DNA of 34,999 nt from Candidatus Falkowiibacteriota bacterium (GTDB taxonomy: Bacteria; Patescibacteriota; Patescibacteriia; Patescibacteriales; UBA12465), in the NCBI GenBank assembly GCA_009995495.1, contig JAACPL010000016.1:1-34999 (forward strand). Direction: 5' to 3'. The position numbers and the translations under genes are program-made. Below, in pieces: positions 16,186 to 22,934 of the stretch (its first letter is position 1; each line of letters opens with the position of its first letter). The notes under the pieces are model-generated. The model had not been told where the DNA came from and searched no databases. It was given only the letters and a program-made list of their open reading frames with translations.

Positions 16186-16501
16186 GCCTCGGTAGCTCAG
16201 TGGTAGAGCAAAGGACTGATTTTCGGTCCGTTCTATGGTAACATAGAAATGAAAATCGGGTGAATTCGGGGAAACCTTATTTCATTAGCAATAATGAAAA
16301 GGCAATCCCGAGCCAAGCCTTAATTGGGATAAAGAATTAAGGAAGGTGTAGAGACTAGCGGGTGAGCCCAACAATAACCCCGCCGCGAGCGCCCGACTCC
16401 GTACTTATTAATTAAGCGGAGATGATATAGTCCAAACCTTAAGGAAACTTAAGTAGTCAAGGAAAATCCTTGTGTCGTCAGTTCGATTCTGACCCGGGGC
16501 A
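16186..16501 (+). tRNA. tRNA-Phe (GAA) interrupted by a group I intron
   Basis: Exons 16186-16217 and 16462-16501 join to a normal tRNA: acceptor GCCTCGG/CCGGGGC, D arm GCTC/GAGC, anticodon arm AAGGA-CTGAAAA-TCCTT giving GAA, T arm GTCAG-TTCGATT-CTGAC. The insertion lies between U33 and G34. CCA is not encoded. Without splicing the anticodon arm cannot form. Confidence 0.95.
16218..16461 (+). ncRNA. group I self-splicing intron (IC3-like) in tRNA-Phe
   Basis: 244 nt, no ORF. The guide GGTCC (about 16225-16229) pairs with the 5' exon GGACT, giving a G-U pair at the splice site, as required. The first bases GATTTTC are the exact complement of the 3' exon start GAAAATC, a P10-type pairing. TTCTATG-GTAA-CATAGAA forms a P2-like hairpin. 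AATTCGGGGAAACC and GGCAATCCCGAGCCAAGCC carry the P/Q core. GACTA (16353-16357) and TAGTCC (16428-16433) form P7, and TTAAG-GAAA-CTTAA a P9 hairpin. The intron ends in G. It closely resembles tRNA introns of cyanobacteria. Confidence 0.95.
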
Positions 16502-16541
16502 CAGAAATAAAATTTGAAGATTTTGGTAAATTATTTCCAAG

Positions 16542-16617
16542 CGGGGTGTGGCCCAGCTCGGTTTAAGGCGTCTGGTTTGGGACCAGAAGATCGAGAGTTC
16601 GAATCTCTCCACCCCGA
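16542..16617 (+). tRNA. tRNA-Pro (TGG)
   Basis: Acceptor CGGGGTG/CACCCCG, anticodon arm TCTGG-TTTGGGA-CCAGA giving TGG, T arm with TTCGAAT. CCA is not encoded. Confidence 0.95.
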
Positions 16618-16625
16618 CACAAAAA

Positions 16626-16652
16626 AATACAGCCTTAGGGGCTGTATTTTTT
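16626..16652. terminator. bidirectional terminator between the tRNA cluster and the minus-strand gene
   Basis: AATACAGCC (16626-16634) pairs with GGCTGTATT (16640-16648) around a 5-base loop, with a T run on the plus side and an A run (T on the minus strand) on the other. It lies just after tRNA-Pro and 20 bases after the stop of the convergent gene. Confidence 0.9.
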
Positions 16653-16671
16653 TATAACAAGTTTAGATAAA

Positions 16672-17211
16672 TTAAAAACCATGAAACTTTTTTAGTTCCA
16701 GGGCTTTTTTAATAAAATCATAATGTAATCTTATACCCATTTCTTTTGAGTTTTGATTATAAAATAATTCAATGTCATAATTATTATACTTACCATACTT
16801 CACCACAAGCTCTTTATTAGTCGACGCTGGATCTATTTTATAGTACCAACCACCATCATATCCTCCAGCCCAAGATTCAGCTTTAATTATAACCATCGAG
16901 GACTTAAGAAGCTTTTCTCGAGAAAGAACTCTTACAATAATACTTACCTGGGGATTTGAAGACTCAACCTTAACTGTGGCAGTGTCATGACTCCATTCAA
17001 TAACTTTTCCAGGAAAAGTATATTCTGTAACAGAATTAACATTAGCTGGATTAACTTCAAGGTATTCCACTCTAACGTTATCAGTTAAACTTTTAGAATT
17101 TACCATCACCTTATTCTCTACTTCTTGTTCAGAATTAGATGATAAAGCTGCATAAAGCACTATAAAAATGCCAAATGCTACAACTACAAAAATAGGCTAA
17201 TATTTTTTCAT
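16672..17211 (-). pseudogene. membrane-anchored hypothetical protein with an in-frame TAG at codon 5
   Basis: From the ATG at 17211 the frame reads MKKY, then TAG (17197-17199), then PIFVVVAFGIFIVLYAALSS, an evident membrane anchor, and about 155 more residues without stops to 16672. The anchor begins only after the stop, so the stop looks like a mutation, a sequencing error or recoding rather than a true end. The longest uninterrupted reading starts at a GTG (17160) and would lose most of the helix. The soluble part is beta-rich and ends in a Lys-rich helix; I do not recognise it. It ends at the bidirectional terminator. Confidence 0.6.
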
Positions 17212-17397
17212 TTTTTATTAAGTTTAAAATGTTCTACAAACTAATTCTATCTATAAAAAAGTATATCATATTAACATTGTTTTGTCAAGATAAAGTTGAG
17301 CCCAGCTTGAATCAAATTTGTGAATAAGTCATAATCTATGTAAAAATTAAAATTTTAGTAATATCAATAAACCACAAGAAAAAAACCGCAACAAACC

Positions 17398-17426
17398 TTG
17401 ACTAAATATTGATTTTACTCTAGTAT
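17398..17426 (+). promoter_or_regulatory. rpsT promoter
   Basis: -35 TTGACT (17398-17403), 17-base spacer, -10 TAGTAT (17421-17426). Predicted start near 17433, leaving a leader of about 40 AT-only-like bases without a Shine-Dalgarno. The stretch 17212-17397 before it shows no gene. Confidence 0.7.
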
Positions 17427-17473
17427 TATCATAGTGTCTTAAATAAATTTAATTAAATATTTTAAATTATACT

Positions 17474-17734
17474 ATGCCAAATAAGAAATCGGCTGAAAAA
17501 GAGCTAAGAAAAACAAAAAAAAGAACTATTGCCAATAAAAAGGTGGCTGTTGCTGCTAAGTCTTTAGTTAAAGCTGACTTAAAGAAAGTTAAGGTTAATG
17601 ATAAAAGCGTTAAAGAAAGCCTAGCCAAGACTATTAAAGCAATTGATAAAGCAGCTAAAAAGGGAGTAATTAAGAGAAATACCGCTTCCCGCAAGAAATC
17701 AAGATTAATGAAAAAAGTAAACGCTTTAAAATAA
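17474..17734 (+). CDS. rpsT: 30S ribosomal protein S20
   Basis: 86 residues, Lys-rich throughout, with the family pattern MPNKKSAEKELRKTKKR, LAKTIKAIDKAAKKGVIKRNTASRKKSRLMKKV. S20 binds 16S rRNA early in small-subunit assembly. It is followed after 74 bases by rpsO. The size is normal. Confidence 0.96.
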   Translation: MPNKKSAEKELRKTKKRTIANKKVAVAAKSLVKADLKKVKVNDKSVKESLAKTIKAIDKAAKKGVIKRNTASRKKSRLMKKVNALK

Positions 17735-17760
17735 TAAAGCGTCTTAATAAATAATGCACT

Positions 17761-17808
17761 CTTTCTCGGATAAGGAGAAAAACCTTTTCTTGGATAGAGC
17801 GAAAAACT
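17761..17808 (+). promoter_or_regulatory. tandem-hairpin leader of rpsO
   Basis: Two adjacent 24-base copies (17761-17784 and 17785-17808), identical at 18 of 24 positions, end exactly at the rpsO start codon. Each can fold: TTTCTC/GAGAAA (17762-17780) and TTTTC/GAAAA (17785-17805). S15 represses its own mRNA in several bacteria through varied leader structures, so this is a candidate S15 site. There is no Shine-Dalgarno at normal distance. Confidence 0.45.
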
Positions 17809-18180
17809 ATGTTAGATAAAAAAACAAAGGAAAAAATCATCAAGAAATACCGTGTTCATGAAACTGATACCGGGTCTTCTCAAGTTCAAATCGCTATTTT
17901 AAGTGAAGAAATTACTGAGTTAACTGAGCATTTAAAAAAACACAAGCATGACTTCTCTTCTCGTCGTGGTCTATTAAAGAAAGTGGCGGAAAGAAGAAAG
18001 TTGCTTAAATATTTGAATAAAGAAAGCCAAGAACAATTCCGTGAATTAGCAAAGAAATTGAAACTAAAAATTGCTGTTAAAATTGAGGAGGAAGAAGAAG
18101 CGGAAAGAAGGAAGGATAAAAATTATGTTTCTCCTGAAGATGAAGAAGCTGTGGCTGAGGAAGATGAAGAAGAAAAATAA
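17809..18180 (+). CDS. rpsO: 30S ribosomal protein S15 with an acidic tail
   Basis: 123 residues; residues 1-88 are a normal S15 ([50 protein letters not shown]). The remaining 35 residues (about 89-123) are an extra charged tail ending [12 protein letters not shown], where typical S15 stops at about 89 residues. S15 binds the central domain of 16S rRNA. As in many bacteria it lies upstream of pnp, here with one NYN-domain gene between. Confidence 0.95.
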   Translation: MLDKKTKEKIIKKYRVHETDTGSSQVQIAILSEEITELTEHLKKHKHDFSSRRGLLKKVAERRKLLKYLNKESQEQFRELAKKLKLKIAVKIEEEEEAERRKDKNYVSPEDEEAVAEEDEEEK

Positions 18181-18186
18181 ATATTT

Positions 18187-18792
18187 ATGTTAAAACACAA
18201 AGAACAACGAGTTGGAATTTTAGTGGATGTTTCCAATATGTACCATTCCGCTCGTAATCTTTATAACCGAAGAGTTAGTTTTAGAGAAATACTTCTACGA
18301 GCAGTGGCCGACCGAAAATTAATTCGAGCCACTGCTTATGCTATCCGGACCGAAAATCAGGAGGAGAGCCCTTTTGTTGAAGCTTTAAGCCAGCAGGGCT
18401 TTGAAGTAAAAATGAAAGACCTGCAAATTTTTGCTGGCGGAGCGAAAAAGGGAGATTGGGATGTTGGGATTTCTATTGATGCGATTCGTTTGGCTGATAA
18501 GCTTGATGTTATTGTTATTGTTTCTGGCGACGGTGATTATTTACCGCTTGTTTCTTACTTACAAAATAATAAAGGTTGTTTAGTAGAGATAATGGCTTTT
18601 AGAAAAACTTGCTCTTCCCGTTTGATTGAAGAGGCGGATGATTTTACTGACCTGGGAGCAGATAAAAGATTTTTAATTTACAGTAATGAGAAAACATCAA
18701 GAAACGATAAGACTCTAAGAACTAATAAGCCTAGCGACAAAAATCAGATTAATGACAAAAATCAAAAACAAAAAATAAGTATAAAAAAATAA
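18187..18792 (+). CDS. NYN-domain (LabA/DUF88-like) putative RNase
   Basis: 201 residues. Residues 8-165 form a PIN-like NYN domain: GILVDVSNMYHSARN with the first Asp, GAKKGDWDVGISIDAIRLAD with the second acidic set, and VIVSGDGDYLPLVSYLQ with the third, then GCLVEIMAFRKTCSSRLIEEADDF. These acidic residues bind metal in RNA-cutting relatives. The last 35 residues are a Lys/Asn/Gln-rich tail of low complexity. It starts six bases after rpsO and precedes pnp, which fits a role in RNA processing or decay. The activity itself is inferred. Confidence 0.85.
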   Translation: MLKHKEQRVGILVDVSNMYHSARNLYNRRVSFREILLRAVADRKLIRATAYAIRTENQEESPFVEALSQQGFEVKMKDLQIFAGGAKKGDWDVGISIDAIRLADKLDVIVIVSGDGDYLPLVSYLQNNKGCLVEIMAFRKTCSSRLIEEADDFTDLGADKRFLIYSNEKTSRNDKTLRTNKPSDKNQINDKNQKQKISIKK

Positions 18793-18797
18793 TAGTG

Positions 18798-18856
18798 CTT
18801 GGCCCTTAAATAGATAGTGCTGTATTAAGATACAGTCCTGTAATTTAACGGCCAAG
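18798..18856 (+). promoter_or_regulatory. nested hairpin in the pnp leader
   Basis: CTTGGCC (18798-18804) pairs with GGCCAAG (18850-18856); inside it CTGTAT-TAAG-ATACAG (18820-18835) forms a second perfect stem. The structure ends 14 bases before the pnp start. In enterobacteria a leader stem of pnp is cut by RNase III and used by PNPase to repress itself; a similar role here is inference. Confidence 0.5.
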
Positions 18857-18870
18857 ACCACAAAAAATTT

Positions 18871-21192
18871 ATGGAAAAAGTTTTTCAAGGAGAATGGCTT
18901 GGCCGCCCTCTCTCTATTAAAACAGGCAAAATTGCCAAACAGGCTAATGCGGCGGTTTGGGTCCAATACGGTGAAACCGTTGTCCAAGCAACTGTTGTTC
19001 AATCAAAATCAGAAAGGGACGGAATTGAGTTCTTTCCTCTGATGGTTGAGTTTGAAGAGAAATTATATGCCGCCGGAATTATTAAAGGTTCTCGGTGGGT
19101 TAAGCGCGAAGGTCGTCCGACCGATCAAGCGATTTTAACTGGAAGAATGGTTGATAGATCTATTCGTCCTTTATTTGATCAGGAGGACCGTCGCGATGTT
19201 CAAGTTATTTTAACTCTTCTAACTTTAGACGGAGAAAATGATTATGATATTGTTTCTTTAATTGCGGCTTCCGCTGCTCTAGCAATTTCTGGTCTCGCTT
19301 GGAATGGACCTCTCGGCGGAATTAGAGTTGGTTTAATTGAAGATAAATTTGTTTTCAATCCAACTTTCGAAGAACAAGAAAAAAGCTCGCTTGATTTAAT
19401 TGTCGCCGGAACCGAAGAGAAAGTTATTATGATTGAAGCTGGGGCTAATGAAGTTAAAGAGGATGTTATTTATGAAGCAATTATTAAAGGGCAAGAACAA
19501 CTTCAAGGCTTAATTAAAATTATTAAAGAATTAAAAGCTGGTGTAGAAGTAAAAAGTAATCCAAAAAAAGAAAAATTAAAAAGCACTGATGATTTAGAAG
19601 CGGAAAAAGAAAAAATTGCTTTACTTGAAACTGGCAAAGCTTGGTTAACTGAAAATATTAAAAAAATATTATTTGTTCAAGAATATTATACGAAAGGCGA
19701 GAGAAAAGCAGCAGTTTCAGCGATCAAAGACGGCCTTGATTCATTTTTATTTGAAAAAGGAATTAGTCTTGATAAGCGCAGCTTTGTTGCTAAAAAATTA
19801 GTTGAAGAGATGATTAACACGGAAATTACTAGAGCAATTGTTGAGGATAAAAAAAGAGTTGACGGCAGGGCACTTGATGAAATTAGAGGCTTATCAGCCG
19901 AGGTTGCAATTTTACCAAGAAACCACGGAACTTCATTATTCTCAAGAGGTGAAACTCAAGTGATGTCTATTGTTACTTTAGGTTCTCCGGGAATGGAGCA
20001 ATCTTTAGAGGGCGTTGATGGCCAAAGCAAAAAAAGATACATGCATCATTATAACTTTCCTCCTTATTCAGTTGGCGAAGCATCTCCTTTAAGAGGAACT
20101 GGTCGCCGGGAAATTGGTCACGGCGCTTTAGCAGAAAAAGCCTTAATGCCAATGTTGCCAGACAAAGAAATTTTTCCTTATACTGTTCGCGTTGTTTCTG
20201 AAACTTTAGGTTCTAACGGTTCTTCTTCAATGGCTTCTACTTGCGCCTCAACTTTAGCTTTAATGGATGCTGGCGTACCGATTAAAAGACCAGTAGTCGG
20301 AATTGCGATGGGTTTAGCTTCAACTAAGGATTTAGGAAAATGGGAAGTTTTAACTGATATTCAAGATTTAGAAGACGGTGAAGGCGGAATGGACTTTAAA
20401 ATTACGGGGACGGAAAATGGTTTAACCGCGATTCAACTTGATACTAAAACTAATGGTATTACTAAGGAAATAATTGCTAAAACTTTTAGCCAGGGTCGTT
20501 TAGCTTTAAATAAAATTCTTGAAGTTATAAAAGAAACAATCTCGGAACCACGCCCAGAACTTTCTCCTTATGCGCCGAGATTAGTAAGCTTTATGGTTAA
20601 TCCAGAAAAGATCGGCGCCATTATTGGTCCCGGAGGGAAAGTTATCAACCGCATTATTGATGAAACTGGAGTTACTATTGATATTGAAGATGATGGCTTA
20701 GTTATTATTTGTGGCACTGATGCCGCCATGGTTGAGGTAGCGACCCAAGAAATAAAACAAATCGTTAAAGTTTTTGAAGCAGGAGAGATTATTAAAGGAG
20801 AGGTTGTTCGTATTCTTGATTTCGGCGCTTTTGTTTCTTTAAACGCTGGCCAAGATGGAATGGTTCATGTTAGCGAATTAGCTCCTTATAGAATTGATAA
20901 ACCAAGTGACTTCTTAACAGTGGGCCAAATAGTAACCGTTAAAATTAAAGAAATTGATGATCAAGGAAGAGTTAATTTAACGATGAAGGGCTTAGAAGAA
21001 AATGCTGAGCTTTGGAAAGAAGAAAAAGGTAAATCTAAGAGCTCAGGCTTTGGTGGTGATCGTCCTAGCTTTGGTGGCGGAAACGGTGGCGCTCGTCCTA
21101 ATGGTGGTGCTCCTCGTCCTAATGGCGGTGCCCATCGCCCAGCTTTTAACCGAAATCGTGATGATAAAAACCGTGATGACCGTGGTCGTTAA
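18871..21192 (+). CDS. pnp: polyribonucleotide nucleotidyltransferase (PNPase)
   Basis: 773 residues. It degrades RNA 3'-5' using phosphate. Order of domains: first RNase PH-like fold (about 1-230, with RGRPTDQAILTGRMVDRSIRPLF-type signature split around residues 85-105), helical linker, second RNase PH fold (about 320-555, GTSLFSRGETQVMSIVTLGS, YNFPPYSVGE, GRREIGHGALAEKAL, TLGSNGSSSMAS), KH domain with GAIIGPGGKVIN (about 595), S1 domain (about 635-705, KGEVVRILDFGAFVSL). After the S1 comes a Gly/Pro/Asn/Arg-rich tail of about 60 residues, likely disordered and RNA-binding. Highly conserved core; assignment certain. Confidence 0.98.
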   Translation: MEKVFQGEWLGRPLSIKTGKIAKQANAAVWVQYGETVVQATVVQSKSERDGIEFFPLMVEFEEKLYAAGIIKGSRWVKREGRPTDQAILTGRMVDRSIRPLFDQEDRRDVQVILTLLTLDGENDYDIVSLIAASAALAISGLAWNGPLGGIRVGLIEDKFVFNPTFEEQEKSSLDLIVAGTEEKVIMIEAGANEVKEDVIYEAIIKGQEQLQGLIKIIKELKAGVEVKSNPKKEKLKSTDDLEAEKEKIALLETGKAWLTENIKKILFVQEYYTKGERKAAVSAIKDGLDSFLFEKGISLDKRSFVAKKLVEEMINTEITRAIVEDKKRVDGRALDEIRGLSAEVAILPRNHGTSLFSRGETQVMSIVTLGSPGMEQSLEGVDGQSKKRYMHHYNFPPYSVGEASPLRGTGRREIGHGALAEKALMPMLPDKEIFPYTVRVVSETLGSNGSSSMASTCASTLALMDAGVPIKRPVVGIAMGLASTKDLGKWEVLTDIQDLEDGEGGMDFKITGTENGLTAIQLDTKTNGITKEIIAKTFSQGRLALNKILEVIKETISEPRPELSPYAPRLVSFMVNPEKIGAIIGPGGKVINRIIDETGVTIDIEDDGLVIICGTDAAMVEVATQEIKQIVKVFEAGEIIKGEVVRILDFGAFVSLNAGQDGMVHVSELAPYRIDKPSDFLTVGQIVTVKIKEIDDQGRVNLTMKGLEENAELWKEEKGKSKSSGFGGDRPSFGGGNGGARPNGGAPRPNGGAHRPAFNRNRDDKNRDDRGR

Positions 21193-21226
21193 TTAAAAAA
21201 CTAATTAAAAAAATAATTCATCGAGC

Positions 21227-21255
21227 TTGACTTTTATCTAACATTCAGTTAATAT
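21227..21255 (+). promoter_or_regulatory. rpsP promoter
   Basis: -35 TTGACT (21227-21232), 17-base spacer, -10 TAATAT (21250-21255). Predicted start near 21262, giving a leader of about 20 bases. Confidence 0.65.
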
Positions 21256-21283
21256 CAGCTCATAATTAAAGAAAAGAAAAACT

Positions 21284-21742
21284 ATGTTAGCAATTAAATT
21301 ATCCCAAAAAGGAAAAACAAACAAAAGAATGTTCCGTTTAGTAATCTCTGAAAAAAGTCGTGATCCATACGGAAATGTCTTAGAGGTTTTAGGTTCTTAT
21401 AATCCTCATACTAAAGAATTATTAGCTAAGGGAGAAAGAATTAACTACTGGATTTCTAAGGGCGCGCAAATGACTTCAAGCGTTAATAATCTTTTAGTTG
21501 AAAAGAAGATTGTTGAGGGCGCTAAAGTTAAGGCTTCTAAAAAAGGTGAAAAGAGTGCTAAAAAACAAGCTCAAGTAACTGCTAAAGCTGATAAAAAGAA
21601 AAAAGCCGAACAAGAAGCTAGTGCTCCAGTAGCTGAAGTTAAAGAAGTTGCTCCTGAGGAAGTTGCTCCTGAGGAAGTTGCCGAAGCTCCAGTTGAAGCT
21701 CCAGTTGAAGCTCCAGTTGAAACCACGGAAGAAGTAAAATAA
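21284..21742 (+). CDS. rpsP: 30S ribosomal protein S16 with a long repetitive tail
   Basis: 152 residues; the first 80 are a normal S16 (MLAIKLSQKGKTNKRMFRLVI, DPYGNVLEVLGSYNP, ERINYWISKGAQMTSSVNNLL). Residues about 83-110 are Lys/Ala-rich and 111-152 are acidic Ala/Pro/Val/Glu repeats (EVAPE, EAPV). S16 binds 16S rRNA and helps assembly; most S16 proteins have 80-100 residues. It is followed by khpA, as in many bacteria. Confidence 0.95.
   Translation: MLAIKLSQKGKTNKRMFRLVISEKSRDPYGNVLEVLGSYNPHTKELLAKGERINYWISKGAQMTSSVNNLLVEKKIVEGAKVKASKKGEKSAKKQAQVTAKADKKKKAEQEASAPVAEVKEVAPEEVAPEEVAEAPVEAPVEAPVETTEEVK
21647..21718 (+). repeat. in-frame tandem repeats in the rpsP tail
   Basis: Two exact 15-base copies (GTTGCTCCTGAGGAA, 21647-21676), a six-base step, then three exact 12-base copies (GAAGCTCCAGTT, 21683-21718). 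Exact copies suggest recent slippage expansion; all keep the reading frame. Confidence 0.9.
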
Positions 21743-21754
21743 GGCTTAGCTAAA

Positions 21755-21782
21755 TTGACAAAAAAAGCGCTTTTGTTATAAT
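21755..21782 (+). promoter_or_regulatory. khpA promoter
   Basis: -35 TTGACA (21755-21760), 16-base spacer, -10 TATAAT (21777-21782). Predicted start near 21789, leaving a leader of about 84 bases. Confidence 0.75.
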
Positions 21783-21872
21783 TAAATTAGGTCTGCTAAA
21801 TAAAGCAGTTATTTAATAATTATCTTTAACCTTTGAAATATTTATTTCAAATCTTAAGGACATAATAAAACT

Positions 21873-22208
21873 ATGGAAGAACAAGACAAGGATTTTTTAG
21901 AAATGGTCGTCAAGAGCATTGTTAATAATCCCAACGATGTTGTCGTTGAAAGGACTATCGATGAAAGAGGCGTACTCTTAACTCTAAAAACTAATCCAGC
22001 CGACATGGGCTATGTAATCGGACGTAAAGGTCAGACTGCACAGTCAATCAGAACCTTGTTAAAAATAATCGGTGCTAAAAACAACTCTCGCGTAAATCTT
22101 AAGATTTATGACCCAGAGGGTGGTAATCGCCGTGAAGACAGAGCCGAAAGACCAGCTCAAGTTTCAGAAGAAATTGATACTTCAGCTCTTGATGATTTAA
22201 ACATCTAA
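21873..22208 (+). CDS. khpA: KH-domain RNA-binding protein KhpA
   Basis: 111 residues. Residues 5-78 are a single KH domain with the RNA-binding loop in GYVIGRKGQTAQSIRTLLK (GRKG is the GxxG motif). The tail (about 79-111) is charged with Arg/Glu-rich repeats and is longer than in typical KhpA of about 80 residues. KhpA is a small RNA-binding protein, often encoded next to rpsP as here. It ends 23 bases before a strong terminator. Confidence 0.9.
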   Translation: MEEQDKDFLEMVVKSIVNNPNDVVVERTIDERGVLLTLKTNPADMGYVIGRKGQTAQSIRTLLKIIGAKNNSRVNLKIYDPEGGNRREDRAERPAQVSEEIDTSALDDLNI

Positions 22209-22230
22209 GCAAAGAATTGAAAAATATTCA

Positions 22231-22257
22231 CAAAAAACCGCATTTAGCGGTTTTTTG
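22231..22257 (+). terminator. intrinsic terminator after khpA
   Basis: AAACCGC-ATTTA-GCGGTTT stem at about 22235-22253 followed by a T run. Confidence 0.9.
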
Positions 22258-22280
22258 TTTGGTAAAAATTAGTTTTAAAT

Positions 22281-22310
22281 AAAAAAAAGGAAGCTTGATT
22301 TTTAGCTTCC
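22281..22310 (-). terminator. intrinsic terminator of the frameshifted minus-strand gene
   Basis: GGAAGCT (22289-22295) pairs with AGCTTCC (22304-22310); on the minus strand it is followed by eight T (22281-22288). It lies 12 bases after the stop at 22322. Confidence 0.85.
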
Positions 22311-22321
22311 CTTAAATAATT

Positions 22322-22619
22322 TTACTCACTCTTAACCGTGTTTAATTCAAAGTCTTCAAATTTTAAGTATTCCATTATTCCGCCTATAAAACTTTCAGAC
22401 TCTCTCATATTCATTAAGCAGCCGATAACATCAGAGCTGCGGCCTCCTTGATATGGCGGGATTAAATGAATAACACGTCCCTTAAGGCCTTTGAGAGCAT
22501 ATCTCCCAGTACTAACGACTTCATCGTTAAGTTCCAGCGGCAGATGTTATTGCCAAAATTGTCCCAAAAATTGTTTTTTCAATAATAAAACCTCCCTCAA
22601 CTTTTTCTTTCTGTATCAT
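22322..22619 (-). pseudogene. small gene of about 99 codons broken by a +1 frameshift
   Basis: From the ATG at 22619 the frame reads MIQKEKVEGG then FIIEKTIFGTILAITSAAGT and stops at TAA (22527-22529). The +1 frame carries on without start codon: ELNDEVVSTGRYALKGLKG, RVIHLIPPYQGGRSSDVIG, CLMNMRESESFIGG and on to TAA at 22322. A promoter upstream and a terminator right after the second stop both support one gene of about 99 codons with one base lost or gained near 22530. The sequence at the junction does not resemble the known prfB frameshift site. Family not recognised. Confidence 0.6.
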
Positions 22620-22687
22620 TTTTTAAGTTTTTAGATTTATAATTAAAATTTATTTTTCTATTTTTTAATGAACTATTATAACTAATA

Positions 22688-22716
22688 AAAGTATTAGGTA
22701 TTTAGACGTAAGTCAA
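22688..22716 (-). promoter_or_regulatory. promoter of the frameshifted small gene
   Basis: Minus strand -35 TTGACT (22711-22716), 17-base spacer, -10 TACTTT (22688-22693); a TATAAT lies slightly further down. It is placed about 70 bases before the ATG at 22619. Confidence 0.45.
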
Positions 22717-22729
22717 TAGCTTTTTTCTC

Positions 22730-22770
22730 AAATCCATACAAATCTATACATTTTTTCCCAAATCTATACA
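22730..22770. repeat. three operator-like direct repeats
   Basis: AAATCCATACA (22730-22740), AAATCTATACA (22740-22750) and AAATCTATACA (22760-22770). Spacing is 10 and 20 bases, close to one and two helix turns, as expected for a cooperatively bound regulator. They lie between the divergent small gene and the NrnA-like gene. Confidence 0.5.
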
Positions 22771-22898
22771 TTTTGACGCTATTTTTACTATAATATTAAA
22801 CGGTAAGTTAGGGCGGAAACAAGTTTCTCTGGACTTTTATTGGTATCTATAATAAACTTGAATGTTAGTTAAGACTGTAAAATTTAATAATTTTCAAC

Positions 22899-22917
22899 TG
22901 TCCCCAAATTGGGGACA
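22899..22917. promoter_or_regulatory. 19-bp perfect palindrome before the NrnA-like gene
   Basis: TGTCCCCAA-A-TTGGGGACA, ending 17 bases before the start codon at 22935. It is G+C-rich in an AT-rich stretch, and could be an operator or a hairpin that hides the start region. No T run follows, so it is not a terminator. Confidence 0.55.
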
Positions 22918-22934
22918 ATTGAAATAAATGGCAA

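Noticed and set aside
22527-22531. Programmed prfB-like frameshift
   Set aside because: The shift site is ACT TAA C without the CTT TGA C motif or an upstream Shine-Dalgarno at proper distance.
22730-22770. CRISPR array
   Set aside because: Repeats of 11 bases with 0-9 base gaps are far too short, and there are no cas genes.
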